A DNA stretch of 40,595 nucleotides from Pirellula sp. (GCA_021736575.1 JAIPFP010000024.1:1-40595); one strand, 5' to 3'. Positions 23,511 through 33,371 are shown, counted from the first letter of the stretch. A program made the numbers and translations. The notes: generated by a model not told the origin, from the sequence alone.

Positions 23511-24986
23511 CTAACTTGGCTTTTTTCGCAGATCCAGCCACTCGCTGTGAAAAGTGCCTGGCATATCGATTCTCTGGTAGGTGTGTGCGCCGAAGTAATC
23601 TCGCTGAGCTTGCAACAAATTCGCTGGCAACCTTGGCAAGCGGTAACTGTCGTAGTAGGCCAATGCGGTGGTGAATGCCGGCGCCGGCAGCCCCAAATGC
23701 GTTGCGGCCATGATCACAGCACGCCAAGATTCTTGGGCTTTTTCGATCGCTTTCTGAAAGTAAGGGTAAAGCAACAAATTTTCGAGACCCGGCTGGGCAT
23801 CAAATGCTTCCTTGATGCGATCCAAGAATTGTGCGCGAATGATGCATCCACCGCGCCACAACAAGGCGCAGTCCCCGTAATTCAATTCCCACTTGTGCTC
23901 TTTGCTCGCTTCCTGTAACTGAACAAAACCCTGCGCATAGGAACAAATCTTCGATGCGTACAAGGCTTGCTTGACCGCTTCGATAAAAACCTTTTTGTTG
24001 CTGACCAATTCTTGAACGGCCGCGCCAAATAACCCGTTTTGGGAAAGAGATGGACTCGCGAGAACCTTGCTTGCCCGAACGCGTGCCTCTTTGATCGACG
24101 AAAGCGATCTTGCATAAACGGCCGTGGTAACCAAGGTCGACGGGACCCCCAGATCGAGGGCCAATTGGCTCATCCATTTCCCCGTACCCTTAGCGCCAGC
24201 AACGTCGAGAATTTTGTCCACGAGATAGCCGTCTCGGCCCTGGTCGTCCTTGACGCTGAAAATGTCTCGCGTTATTTCGATCAGGTAGCTCTGCAGTTCG
24301 CTCGTGTTCCATTCCGAAAAAACATTGTAGAGCTCATCGTTGGTCAGGCCAGCCGCTTCCTTCAGCAAGAAATATGCTTCGCAGATCAACTGCATATCGC
24401 CGTACTCAATACCATTGTGCACCATTTTAACGTAGTGGCCAGCTCCGCGAGGACCTACCCATTCGCAGCATGGAATGTCGTTTTTCGGTCCAACCTTTGC
24501 AGCAATGGATTGAAAGATAGGCTTGATGGTTTCCCACGCGGCTTTGCTGCCACCAGGCATTAGGCTTGGGCCTTTGAGAGCGCCCTCTTCTCCACCCGAG
24601 ACTCCCGCTCCTACGTACAAGAGCCCCTTGCTCTCGACATACTGAGTCCTCCGTTCGGTGTCTGCAAAGTGTGTGTTACCACCATCGATAACGATGTCAC
24701 CTGGTTCCAAATGGGGCAAAAGTTGTTCGATGAGGTCGTCCACCGCAGCACCAGCCTTGACCAGCATCATGACAAAGCGGGGGCGCTTTAGATTTTTGAC
24801 CATCTCCACCACCGAGTGGCATCCGACGAAGTTCTTGCCAGCCGCGCGGCCTTTTATCAGTTCGTCTACTTTATCGGTCGTGCGATTGAAGACCGCCACG
24901 CGATAGCCTCGACTCTCGACGTTAAGAGCCAGATTCTCACCCATCACTGCCAAGCCGATGAGGCCAAAGTCGCACAATTCGCTCAT
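23511..24986 (-). CDS. gnd: 6-phosphogluconate dehydrogenase (decarboxylating)
   Basis: A full-length 491-residue enzyme of the oxidative pentose phosphate pathway that converts 6-phosphogluconate to ribulose 5-phosphate and CO2 with reduction of NAD(P). The dinucleotide site is GLIGLAVMGENLALN with NRTTDKVDEL after it, which suits NADP. Substrate motifs are IVIDGGNTHF, GVSGGEEGALKGPSLMPGG, and GAGHYVKMVHNGIEYGDMQL, which contains the catalytic lysine and the HNGIEY signature. The C-terminal part (TALAYYDSYRLPRLPANLLQAQRDYFGAHTY) closes the active site of the dimer partner. It stands alone with 266 bp before the next gene; no glucose-6-phosphate dehydrogenase gene is in the window. Confidence 0.97.
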   Translation of the reverse strand: MSELCDFGLIGLAVMGENLALNVESRGYRVAVFNRTTDKVDELIKGRAAGKNFVGCHSVVEMVKNLKRPRFVMMLVKAGAAVDDLIEQLLPHLEPGDIVIDGGNTHFADTERRTQYVESKGLLYVGAGVSGGEEGALKGPSLMPGGSKAAWETIKPIFQSIAAKVGPKNDIPCCEWVGPRGAGHYVKMVHNGIEYGDMQLICEAYFLLKEAAGLTNDELYNVFSEWNTSELQSYLIEITRDIFSVKDDQGRDGYLVDKILDVAGAKGTGKWMSQLALDLGVPSTLVTTAVYARSLSSIKEARVRASKVLASPSLSQNGLFGAAVQELVSNKKVFIEAVKQALYASKICSYAQGFVQLQEASKEHKWELNYGDCALLWRGGCIIRAQFLDRIKEAFDAQPGLENLLLYPYFQKAIEKAQESWRAVIMAATHLGLPAPAFTTALAYYDSYRLPRLPANLLQAQRDYFGAHTYQRIDMPGTFHSEWLDLRKKPS

Positions 24987-25228
24987 TAGATTTCAGTTGT
25001 TGCAAACAACCGTCACAAAGTGTTGAAGTAGGTTTTACAAAAAGCGGGCATTTGCTGGTATTTAAATCAGCGGTTTGATCGAAACAAACAGAAATTCTAG
25101 CCCGCGAACGCATTCGCATCAATTGCACCTGATTGGGCTTCCGTGCGGTCCTCGGAATTTGATAAGTACTCCAGTTGTAGTTTTTCAAGAATGATTCCCA
25201 ATGAAAACCGGACAAGGATGTCAGGTCC

Positions 25229-27679
25229 ATGAAGCGATTTGTCTATGCAGCCGGCGCGGTGGGCTTAACGGGTTCGCTCGTTTTGCTTTCCATGTCTATC
25301 GCGCAACGCGACGCTCGGGTAGGTGATTCAACGACGGACGGAAACAATCTTCCGTACGCGAACCAGCCGGCTCAACCGATTTCGGCCGAGCGTAATGACG
25401 CGGATAACCAAGAATTCTTTGCTCCAATCGTGCGAGCAAACGATTCCGATGCGGGTGATATGCCTTTGCCACTGCCGCTGCCACCCACGAATTTAAATCG
25501 CCAGCCTCGCGCAATCGTCGCGTCGTATTCTAACAATTCCCCGTCACCCGATAACACACTTCGCGACGATGCACCTCCGAAACTGCTAACCGAACCGCCC
25601 GCGTTGAGTGATCTAAGCTCGTTGCCTCCTTCGTTTCCGAGCAACGGAGGGAGTAGCCTGCCCCCGTTGCCAAACCAATTGCCTGCCAGTCCACTTAGTT
25701 CACCGAGTTCACCGAGTCCGCCGAATTCACTGAGTCCACCGAGTCCACCGTTCGCGGATGAGCGAAGCACGACGTCCCTGCCCGTTTCGACGAGTGAGTT
25801 GGATCGCAGTGCAGCAACGTCAAACGCTCCACCGGTTGCGACCTTCGGACAGCCGACGTACTCCCCATCGTTGCCGCCCTCATCACCGACTTCTCTCCGA
25901 TCCGGTCCAGGTTATCCATCCGCAGTTGAGGTGCCAAGTGCGACGCCACCCAACGGGATTCCACCCCAGCTACCCGTAATCACGCCTGTTCCCAGTCTAC
26001 CCGTAACCACACCTGTGCCCGGTATGCCCGGTTTGCCCGGTGCGACTCCATCGCCAAATTCGTTCAACAACAGTCCACCGAGTCTACCGCCAACCGCAGG
26101 TCTACAGCCAAACGCAGGTCCACAGCCAACCGCAGGTCTACCGCCAACCGCAGGTCTACCGCCAACCGCAGCGTTCGCTGCACCCACGCAACCGAGTTAC
26201 AACCCAGGTACCAGTAACACCACGAACGCGACTAGCAATGCGTTGCCAGTGGGTACTCCGAAGGCTACTTCGTTTTCAAGTCCAGCACCAGGCGTGCGGC
26301 AACTGGATGGTTCGCAAAACCCCAGCATGGAAATTCAGAAACGTGCCCCGAGCGAAGTCCAAGTTGGCATACCAGCGGTCTTTACCTTGCTCGTCCGCAA
26401 CGTCGGTAACGCCGCTGCTTTCGAGGTTAGCGTCGTCGACTCAGTACCGAAAGGTGCCAAGCTGATTCGGACGAGCCCTCAAGCTCAACCCAATGGACCC
26501 AATGGACTTGTTTGGAGACTCGGCGAGATGGCAGCAGGCTCAGAACAAGTCCTGACCGTCGAACTGGTTCCAGAAACGGAAGGGGAAATAGGTTCGGTTG
26601 CAAGCGTCAATTTTGCAGCCCACGCGTCCGTTCGAACCATGAGTACACAACCCAAGCTGGTCGTCAAACAATTATTCGAACCGGTCGTCCTGGGAGGCGA
26701 CAGCATTCGCATCATGATCGAAGTTGCCAACATTGGCACGGGCACAGCTCGGGACGTTCGGCTCCAAGAAGACGTCCCCGCAAACTTGAGACACTCGACT
26801 GGTTCGCGAGTGTTGGAACTCAGCCTCGGCGACTTGGCACCAGGCGAAACGGAAAAACGGGACATCGAATTGTCCGCAATCTCGGCCGGTAAAGTCGCCA
26901 ACGTTCTACGCGTTATCTCAGAAAATGCAGCCACGAATGAATCCGCCGCTCAAATCGAAGTCGTCTCACCCAAACTGGAGACAAGCATCGAGGGGGCAAG
27001 CCTGCGCTATCTGGAAAGGCAAGTAACCTACACGGTCCGTATTCATAACTCAGGAACCGCGATAGCAACGAACGCGGAGATCACTCTTTTCCTGCCAAGC
27101 GGACTCCAATTCAATTCCACGATTAACCAAGGCACATACCTTCCAAGTCAGCATGCCGTGCGATGGAAACTTGCTGAGCTCGCGGCTGGAAGCAAAGCGG
27201 CAACCGAGGTAACGCTGCTGCCTGTCGAGGAGGGTAGCTTCGTCTTGAGAATGCAAGCAGAAGCAGACGCGATCCGCGCCGAGCCGATCGAGAAACCCGT
27301 TCGCGTCGAAGGCCAAAGCGAACTCGCGTTCACGATCGAAGATGACAACGACCCGATCGAAACCGATGGCAAGACAACCTACCTCGTCAAGATCTCCAAC
27401 ATTGGAACGCGAATCGATAACAACGTCGAACTCGCTATCGATTTACCCGAAGGATCTGTCGTAGAGCAAGTTGACGCGCCGGTTGATTACAAAGTGTCGC
27501 AACGCAACGTAATCTTCGCGCCGATTGCACAAATGCAGGCCAAGGATCAACAAACGATTCGGGTCTCCGTTCGACATACACGCGAAGGGACTCACGTGGT
27601 CCGAGCCCAACTCAAGAGTAAACTAAGACCCGTTGCGGTTAGCAAAGAAGAAAGCACGCAAGTTTACCGGGACCAATAA
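25229..27679 (+). CDS. exported proline-rich protein with DUF11-like repeats
   Basis: This 816-residue protein starts with a signal sequence (KRFVYAAGAVGLTGSLVLLSMSIA). Residues about 60-365 are low-complexity and rich in Pro, Ser and Thr, with slippage-type repeats (SPSSPSPPNSLSPPSPP; TAGLPPTAGLPPTA). From about 370 on it has four Ig-like DUF11 (CARDB/MSCRAMM-like) repeats, each with a stretch of the form 'VRNVGNAAAFEVSVVDSVPKG' and a following 'W.LGEMAAGSEQ' (copies near residues 390, 500, 610 and 715). The family is found in surface and cell-envelope proteins. It is probably secreted or attached at the cell surface and may have a structural or adhesive role. No transmembrane anchor is seen after the signal. 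Confidence 0.88.
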   Translation: MKRFVYAAGAVGLTGSLVLLSMSIAQRDARVGDSTTDGNNLPYANQPAQPISAERNDADNQEFFAPIVRANDSDAGDMPLPLPLPPTNLNRQPRAIVASYSNNSPSPDNTLRDDAPPKLLTEPPALSDLSSLPPSFPSNGGSSLPPLPNQLPASPLSSPSSPSPPNSLSPPSPPFADERSTTSLPVSTSELDRSAATSNAPPVATFGQPTYSPSLPPSSPTSLRSGPGYPSAVEVPSATPPNGIPPQLPVITPVPSLPVTTPVPGMPGLPGATPSPNSFNNSPPSLPPTAGLQPNAGPQPTAGLPPTAGLPPTAAFAAPTQPSYNPGTSNTTNATSNALPVGTPKATSFSSPAPGVRQLDGSQNPSMEIQKRAPSEVQVGIPAVFTLLVRNVGNAAAFEVSVVDSVPKGAKLIRTSPQAQPNGPNGLVWRLGEMAAGSEQVLTVELVPETEGEIGSVASVNFAAHASVRTMSTQPKLVVKQLFEPVVLGGDSIRIMIEVANIGTGTARDVRLQEDVPANLRHSTGSRVLELSLGDLAPGETEKRDIELSAISAGKVANVLRVISENAATNESAAQIEVVSPKLETSIEGASLRYLERQVTYTVRIHNSGTAIATNAEITLFLPSGLQFNSTINQGTYLPSQHAVRWKLAELAAGSKAATEVTLLPVEEGSFVLRMQAEADAIRAEPIEKPVRVEGQSELAFTIEDDNDPIETDGKTTYLVKISNIGTRIDNNVELAIDLPEGSVVEQVDAPVDYKVSQRNVIFAPIAQMQAKDQQTIRVSVRHTREGTHVVRAQLKSKLRPVAVSKEESTQVYRDQ
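25689..25752. repeat. 9-bp in-frame tandem repeats
   Basis: A run of near-identical 9-bp units, (A)GT(C/T)CACCG(A) and variants, encodes SSPSSPSPPNSLSPPSPP. It is a slippage-prone stretch inside the proline-rich part of the DUF11 protein. Confidence 0.7.
26081..26172. repeat. 18-bp in-frame tandem repeats
   Basis: About five units of the type GGTCTACCGCCAACCGCA encode repeats of GLPPTA and variants (GLQPNA, GPQPTA). The last copies are nearly identical, which suggests recent slippage in the DUF11 protein. Confidence 0.8.
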
Positions 27680-27765
27680 GAGCCAAAAGCGAATAGAATC
27701 TTCATTGTTGGACCGAAAGCAGCTATAGTAAGAACGGTAATTCAATCAGCAGCATGAGATATATC

Positions 27766-27826
27766 CGTAGCACAGGCTGCTAGCCTGTGTTTTTTAGACT
27801 ATTACAGGCTGGCAGCCTGTGCTACG
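27766..27826. repeat. 61-bp inverted-repeat element, uninterrupted copy
   Basis: The left arm, 23 bp from CGTAGCACAGGCTGC, pairs with the right arm ending CAGCCTGTGCTACG at 22 of 23 positions, leaving a 15-bp T-rich centre. Each arm also contains the smaller palindrome around CTAG. It is the same element as the interrupted copy at 5345-5855. It lies downstream of the DUF11 gene and may act as a terminator. Confidence 0.9.
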
Positions 27827-27897
27827 TGGTAGTTTTCAGTCTGCCCCTCTCGTAAGAGCAATAAATCAATTTTCCGGTCCTGTTTGAGAAGTTTGTG

Positions 27898-28248
27898 ATG
27901 ACCAAGAACCCCATTGATTCCCAACCGAAAAAACGCTCACTCATCTCGCTGCCGTTCATCGCCATTTGCCTGGTCGTTTTAGGCATCGGCATTTTTCGTG
28001 GCGAGTGGATTATGGTTCAATTGATGTACTGGCAGGAGCACTATACGTCGGAAGCCAAGAAAAAAGCGACTTCGGACTGGGTGAAATCCAGCCCTGGCGA
28101 ACCAGGCGTCCCGAGCAAAGGTGGGTTGATACCACCCGACGAAGATCCTCCTAGCGATTCAAGTACCACTGCACCCGCATCAACGAACCCACCTGCAGAT
28201 TCCGAGAGCGAAACCAAGGTGGAGCCACCCGCCGCCAACGCTCCTTAG
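27898..28248 (+). CDS. small membrane protein of unknown function
   Basis: The ATG at 27898 is preferred to the GTG directly before it. The 116-residue product has a basic N terminus (MTKNPIDSQPKKRS), one membrane helix (about 15-34, LISLPFIAICLVVLGIGIFRG), a short helical region (WIMVQLMYWQEHYTSEAKKKA) and a disordered tail rich in Pro, Ser, Glu and Ala. I do not recognise a family. The tail is probably outside the cytoplasm. It stands between two repeat elements, and the tandem repeat starts 6 bp after its stop. Confidence 0.65.
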   Translation: MTKNPIDSQPKKRSLISLPFIAICLVVLGIGIFRGEWIMVQLMYWQEHYTSEAKKKATSDWVKSSPGEPGVPSKGGLIPPDEDPPSDSSTTAPASTNPPADSESETKVEPPAANAP

Positions 28249-28253
28249 CCACG

Positions 28254-28292
28254 AACCTCATTCACCAACCTCATTCACCAACCTCATTCACC
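28254..28292. repeat. three tandem copies of a 13-bp unit
   Basis: AACCTCATTCACC is repeated exactly at 28254, 28267 and 28280, in the short gap between the small membrane protein gene and the truncated acyltransferase gene. It has no visible coding role. Confidence 0.9.
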
Positions 28293-28328
28293 AACCGGAC
28301 GAGTTGGTCGGGGGCCACCGAAACTAGT

Positions 28329-28811
28329 GTGAACAACCAACCCTACGGAATACCTCAAGGGCAATGGCCACCCATCATGACCCCATGGTGGTTTCATCTC
28401 ACCAAACTCTCTTGTCGTAACGCACTGCGCAAACAAAAGATCCTGAGCATTCAAGCCCAAGGACTGGAACACCTCCAAAATACAATCGACGCCAAACATG
28501 GTGTCTTGCTGACTCCCAATCATTCTTTTCACTGGGATTCCTATTGCCTCATCGCAGCGGCCGAAAAGCTCGGCATGCCGTTCTACATCATGACGGCCTG
28601 GCAAGTTTTTGCAACCAGCAGTTGGTTTCAACGCCTATCTATGCAACGCTGCGGTTGTTCGGACGCTGACTACGTTAGGCGGACTCGCAGTACCAAACGA
28701 TTGAGGAAAACTAGTTGTCGCGATACACTATTGAAGCGTTCCAAGGTATGCGTACAGGCTTGCGACCTCCGCTGGAGAGCGATCATCCAAAAGCCCGGTT
28801 GGCATCAATGA
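28329..28811 (+). pseudogene. truncated lysophospholipid acyltransferase-like gene
   Basis: The GTG at 28329 opens a frame whose first 110 residues resemble PlsC-type acyltransferases: TPNHSFHWDSYCLIAAAEKL holds the NHxxxxD active-site motif and PFYIMTAWQVFA follows. After FQRLSMQRCGC (about 28655) the resemblance stops, the composition turns Arg/Thr-rich, and the frame runs into the 3' end of the convergent cytochrome gene, overlapping it by 84 bp. The glycerophosphate-binding motif (FPEG-like) that should follow is missing. Complete relatives are usually 200 residues or longer after the motif. I read it as a remnant cut off by a deletion or rearrangement. The ancestral product acylated lysophospholipids at the inner membrane. 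Confidence 0.7.
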
Positions 28812-31800
28812 CTCGGTCGAATAGGCTTTGTCCTCAATGTTGTCTTGATTGATTCGAACCAAGTTCCCATTGGCCGTTTGCAACGTCGTCCCATCGGCCG
28901 CATTGTAAATGATCATGCCTGTGAAAATCTCGCCATCCATCGTCAGTACTCGAATCGATCGATAGCGATCCGAAATGTCACGACTAGGTTCAAAGATGGC
29001 TTTGGACAAATCCTCGCGAGAGAATCGTTTTGCAACACCTAAAAGACTTGGTCCGAGAGCGCTCTGCCCGCCATGGCAAAGTCCGCACTTCTGCTCGTAA
29101 AGCGACTTGCCGATTTGAAGATCGCCTACGAGGGAATTCGCGGAAAGTACAAATGCTCGCCAATCGAAGGTTGTCGAGGGAAGATGGAGTTTCGAGTAAG
29201 CTACTTCCTCCAAACTGCCTTGGAAGAAACGATCCCAGTCTGGCCATTGCTCCGTCGTAGGCACATTTGCAATTTGCATTTTTGCGGCAATCGTTCTGGC
29301 TCGGTTGATAACGGCAGTCCGAGGCATAGGGATGGTTGTATTGATGACGTTGGAAACGATCTGGGGGATAATCTTCCATTCATGTGTCGCGTCGACTATC
29401 GGTAACGCACTGATGCCCTTCCATCCAAATGGCCATTGATTTCGATCGCTGGAGTCGAGAGCGGCTAGAAACAGTTCGTAATCCGCTTCTTTCCCGAGAG
29501 ACGACAACATTTCCGTTGCAAGGGCTCGATGGTTGGGTTCGATCGCCGCGTTGCGAATCGATTTGGCAAAGGTCTCATCAATGCCTAGTTGGCAAGCATA
29601 GCGCACAATGGCTGGCGACCATTCGGTTGGTGCCGTTGCAATCAAATGTTCACGCATCTTCTTGCGGGCTTCGTTTTGCACATCGACTGGGAACGATGAA
29701 ATCAAAACAATGTCTTCCGGGCAGCATGGGACAGGCAATTCCACGAATGCTCTACCAAGACCCGAATCCCGCTTCGTCAATGCGTTGACGAGCTGCTGCA
29801 ATCGCGTTGGAAATTGATTGTCGGTATACAGGCCTCGCAATTTTACTTTGCGTACGATACCCGAAAGAGCCGCTGCAGTTGCGCGAGAGAGGTCGACCGT
29901 CCGCGGGCTACTGCAGTTGGCCGAACAGCACAACCAATGAAAATCCGAGGTTGGATGACTTTTTGGGTCGATTTGACTTAACAGGAACTCGAGCGAGTCT
30001 TTGTCCTTGGGTTCCAGCATCGACAGAGTTCGTGTCGCCTCCAATTGAATCAACGGACTATCTGCTTTTAAAGCTAACTTCGCAAAATGGGTTGCCCAGC
30101 CGATCCAAGCCGTTCGTACATTCTCGGGCAATTGTGCTGCGCTCAAACCTCGATAACCATCGAGTACATCAGGCTGTGGCGGATCCAATTGCTGCGGCAA
30201 GCTATAACGTCTATCTCCGAGTGCAGATTGCAAAAGCGTTAGAAACTCCAGTTTGTCGCGAGTCGTCAGTGTTTTTTGGTTGGCTGGTACCCAATTTGCC
30301 AAGGCATCCAACAGCGGTCTGTCCATGTCGGTCTGCCTCGTGTTGAACAGTTGCCTTGCAATGAGTGAGTCTAGCCCGTTCCTATTCGACTTTGTCGCAA
30401 TGGGTGCTGGTGAACGCGATAGCGCCCAAAGCCACGTGCGTCGCAGAGCATTTCCGGCATCGTTGTCCGCGACAGGTCGACTTTCGGCCAAACTTAAGTT
30501 CCATTTACGAATGCCGAAGGCTTCCCATCGTAGCCGTTCGTCCTCCCGACCAAGATGCGGTTCCCAACTGGACACATCATCTTGGTGCGGGTTGAATTCA
30601 GGCAGCGAGTAATCTGCGGCGGCAAGCGATTCGATCCACTTTGTTTCCTGCGGTTTCAAACCAAGACGGCCGCGACCCACTAGCCACCAACCCGCCGCCC
30701 TGGACGATTGGGATGTCGCGAGCAATGTGTTTTGGACGCTTGCAAAAGGGATGTTTGCATTGATACGCGTCAATAGTTGAGCACATTTTAGTTTTGCTTC
30801 TGCGACAACAACGGGCTCCGCAGAAATCGGAATAGTTCCGGAGATAAACGCTATCAAAGTCGAAATGCCAGCTTCTTCAACAATGGGTCGCCACTTGGCT
30901 TCGGACCAACTTTCAAACGGAGAATTCGCCTTCAACAAGCTCTCCAATGCCTCAGCTTGTTCGAGTTTGAGCTGCCCAGAGGCGATCGAATCTGCAAACC
31001 AACCGGGCGATTTCTCTGTGACACTCTCGTTCGAGCTCACTCGATAGACCGCTCCGGTGGTGCCGCGACCGCCGATGCAAATCAGCAAGCTACCGTCTTC
31101 GGCTACACAAATATCCGTTGGAGCAAACCCAGCCGTACCGCTTGGTTGCATAAAAACTTCCGCTGGGATTTTGTTTGGAATGCGTTTGGAATCGTCCAGA
31201 TTGCTCGACGGATAAATGGCGAGGACTCGCCCGAAGGTCCAGTCGAGGGCAAAAATGGCATCGTGGTATTTCTTTGGAAACGCTCGATGCTGATAAACCG
31301 CGACCCCTGTTGGAGATCCACGCCCCAATTGCGCCAGCGTTAATGGCATCGTGATTCGGTGATCCTCGTCTTTCCAGGTTTGCCCGCACCAACCCGCATC
31401 TGAACCGGGCCCAAGAACCATAACTCGAGTCGGTCGATACCACGGAAGGGTCGCTTCTCGCTCACAATCGCTATCGAACGTTACAATCTGTCCATCCGGC
31501 AGGAAGTCAAAGTCATAGCAATTGCGCAACCCGTGTGCCCAAACGCTTCTGGTTGAAAAATCCGGACTAATGCGCCAAAGTGTCCCACTTCGGCTTCGTT
31601 GAACGGGACTGTTTGGATCATTTTGAATTTTCGAGATATCGCGGGCAAAATTGCCTGCGATAAGGTACCAAAATCCATCTGGCCCCTTTCGAAGGGCGTG
31701 CGAATCGTGCTCCGAACCGGTTGGTAGATCCAAAACGCGTTTCGCATTGGCATCCGCCACAAGATCGCCATTGGAATCCTCGGTCATCCAAAGCCCACCT

Positions 31801-32210
31801 TCGCTAACAAAATAGAGCTTTATTCCCTCAGACCATAACCCTTGAGCGCCTTGCTTGGGTAAATTAGACCAAAGAATGCTTCGGTCAAATTTCCCGTCCG
31901 AGTTGTCATCCAGCAAAGTTCGAATGTATCCTGGTCCGGAAACCACGGGCCGCCCAAGTCCATCCAGCGTCATACAAAAGCAATCATGAACCAACGAGTC
32001 ATCGGCAACTTTCTGGACCGAAAAACCATCTGGCACAGTGAACGGCGGAACCTCTTCGCTCGCCCAAGAGTTGCCCGCCAAGCAATGGATCAATACAAAA
32101 GCGACTAAAACAGTGAACGACCAATCTTGACTCCCGCGCAACAACAAAAACACAGCCGTAACTCCTGGACGTACAAAACACAAGAAATTGGGCAAGAAAG
32201 CTGACACCAC
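28728..32210 (-). CDS. large exported PVC-type heme-binding CxxCH protein
   Basis: A 1160-residue protein of a family expanded in planctomycetes. An N-terminal signal or anchor (about 18-50, SFTVLVAFVLIHCLAGNSWA) is followed by a six-bladed, glucose/sorbosone-dehydrogenase-like propeller (FTVPDGFSVQKVADD, LDGLGRPVVSGPGYI, HGLRNCYDFDFLPDG, PTDICVAEDGSLLICIGG), a long helical middle of HEAT-like character, and a C-terminal cytochrome c domain. The heme site is Cys1042-x-x-Cys1045-His1046 (EQKCGLCHGG) with Met1136 (SLMPTG) as the probable second ligand. It is thought to oxidise sugars or related compounds in the periplasm, but the substrate is unknown. The start may be either of two adjacent GTG codons. 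Its 3' end overlaps the remnant acyltransferase gene. Confidence 0.9.
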   Translation of the reverse strand: MVSAFLPNFLCFVRPGVTAVFLLLRGSQDWSFTVLVAFVLIHCLAGNSWASEEVPPFTVPDGFSVQKVADDSLVHDCFCMTLDGLGRPVVSGPGYIRTLLDDNSDGKFDRSILWSNLPKQGAQGLWSEGIKLYFVSEGGLWMTEDSNGDLVADANAKRVLDLPTGSEHDSHALRKGPDGFWYLIAGNFARDISKIQNDPNSPVQRSRSGTLWRISPDFSTRSVWAHGLRNCYDFDFLPDGQIVTFDSDCEREATLPWYRPTRVMVLGPGSDAGWCGQTWKDEDHRITMPLTLAQLGRGSPTGVAVYQHRAFPKKYHDAIFALDWTFGRVLAIYPSSNLDDSKRIPNKIPAEVFMQPSGTAGFAPTDICVAEDGSLLICIGGRGTTGAVYRVSSNESVTEKSPGWFADSIASGQLKLEQAEALESLLKANSPFESWSEAKWRPIVEEAGISTLIAFISGTIPISAEPVVVAEAKLKCAQLLTRINANIPFASVQNTLLATSQSSRAAGWWLVGRGRLGLKPQETKWIESLAAADYSLPEFNPHQDDVSSWEPHLGREDERLRWEAFGIRKWNLSLAESRPVADNDAGNALRRTWLWALSRSPAPIATKSNRNGLDSLIARQLFNTRQTDMDRPLLDALANWVPANQKTLTTRDKLEFLTLLQSALGDRRYSLPQQLDPPQPDVLDGYRGLSAAQLPENVRTAWIGWATHFAKLALKADSPLIQLEATRTLSMLEPKDKDSLEFLLSQIDPKSHPTSDFHWLCCSANCSSPRTVDLSRATAAALSGIVRKVKLRGLYTDNQFPTRLQQLVNALTKRDSGLGRAFVELPVPCCPEDIVLISSFPVDVQNEARKKMREHLIATAPTEWSPAIVRYACQLGIDETFAKSIRNAAIEPNHRALATEMLSSLGKEADYELFLAALDSSDRNQWPFGWKGISALPIVDATHEWKIIPQIVSNVINTTIPMPRTAVINRARTIAAKMQIANVPTTEQWPDWDRFFQGSLEEVAYSKLHLPSTTFDWRAFVLSANSLVGDLQIGKSLYEQKCGLCHGGQSALGPSLLGVAKRFSREDLSKAIFEPSRDISDRYRSIRVLTMDGEIFTGMIIYNAADGTTLQTANGNLVRINQDNIEDKAYSTESLMPTGLLDDRSPAEVASLYAYLGTLQ

Positions 32211-32333
32211 CCAACCAGTGTAATATTAGTGCATTTGTGAAATTGAAAAGCCCGAATCATCCAACCGCAATCAAAAATCCTATTTTCCACTTACCTACCG
32301 ATTGCTCAAACCTTCTGAAGGGTCGACAAAACT

Positions 32334-33371
32334 ATGCTAGTGTTCCTCTCTCTCATTCGCTCTAACGCATTGCGATCTGCTTTTCAAGCGACAAAAAACG
32401 CGATGGCTCTGGGGATTGTGGCATCTGCCCTATCCATCCAAAGCTTTAGCCAGGAATTCCAAGCCAAACGCGAATCGGATCGTGTCGATCTAAGGCAGGC
32501 TGGCAAATTGATTACAAGCTATCATTTCAAATCTGGTACCAAGCCAATCCTGTGGCCATTGATGGGGCCAGACAATTTACGAATGTCGCGTGAATACCCG
32601 ATGGTTCCCGACAGCACGAATGAAGCTCACGATCACCCTCACCACCGCTCTCTGTGGATGACGTTTGGCGAAGTGAACGATGTCGACTTTTGGGCTGAAG
32701 GCAAAAACCACGGCGAAGTGGTGCATTCTGAAGTCGTCAACACGGCTCAATCGGCTACTTCGGCATCGGTTGAGGCTCGCCACATTTGGCAGACCCTTGA
32801 AGCCAAGCCTTTTCTCCAAGAGCATTGCAAATACACGGTTTCCGGTACGCCGGATGAACGCATCATCGACTGTGAGTACATTCTCAAACACGCCGACCCT
32901 GCCTCCAAGGAACCGATCCATTTCGGAGATACCAAAGAAGGGATGTTTGCCATCCGTGTACCTGAGACGATGAAGGTCGACAAAGCCAGCGGACATATCC
33001 TTAATAGCAGCGGCTTGACGGATGGGAAAACGTGGGGAAAGCCAGCCGACTGGGTCGACTATGCTGGAAAAGCAACAATCGACGCAAAACAAGAACACGG
33101 GATTGCGATCCTCATCCATCCCCAGAGCTTTGGGAGGACTGGATATTGGCACGTTCGAACCTACGGCCTCTTTGCTCACAATCCGATAGGTGTGAAGCAT
33201 TTTCTGGAGGTCAATCCCGATGCTACGAAAAAAGAAGGTGGCTACATGCTTCAACCCGGTCAATCGATGCACATGCTCTATCGAGTCGTACTGCACCGAA
33301 ACGCATGGACTCAGACTGTCGGCGATGAGCACTATCAAGTTTTTGCCAAAACATCACCGCAACTAAAGTAG
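32334..33371 (+). CDS. exported DUF6807 (PmoA-family) protein
   Basis: A 345-residue exported protein with an N-terminal signal (about 10-40, ending QSFSQEF). The body matches the DUF6807 family, listed in databases as 'methane oxygenase PmoA' through an old misnomer; it has no relation to particulate methane monooxygenase. Typical stretches are YHFKSGTKPILWPLMGPDN, HDHPHHRSLWMTFGEVNDVDFW, DWVDYAGK and GIAILIHPQSFGRTGYWHVRTYGLFAHNPIG. The His-rich motif may bind a metal. These proteins are very common in planctomycetes near sugar-processing genes and may act on carbohydrates. AAGGG lies upstream of the ATG. It is divergent from the cytochrome gene. Confidence 0.9.
   Translation: MLVFLSLIRSNALRSAFQATKNAMALGIVASALSIQSFSQEFQAKRESDRVDLRQAGKLITSYHFKSGTKPILWPLMGPDNLRMSREYPMVPDSTNEAHDHPHHRSLWMTFGEVNDVDFWAEGKNHGEVVHSEVVNTAQSATSASVEARHIWQTLEAKPFLQEHCKYTVSGTPDERIIDCEYILKHADPASKEPIHFGDTKEGMFAIRVPETMKVDKASGHILNSSGLTDGKTWGKPADWVDYAGKATIDAKQEHGIAILIHPQSFGRTGYWHVRTYGLFAHNPIGVKHFLEVNPDATKKEGGYMLQPGQSMHMLYRVVLHRNAWTQTVGDEHYQVFAKTSPQLK

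Noticed and set aside
23296..23514. 72-codon plus-strand frame between gnd and the toroid gene
   Set aside because: No start signal and no resemblance; it overlaps the end of gnd.
32334..33371. Methane monooxygenase subunit
   Set aside because: The DUF6807 family carries a 'PmoA' label in databases, but it is an exported soluble protein with no relation to the membrane enzyme.
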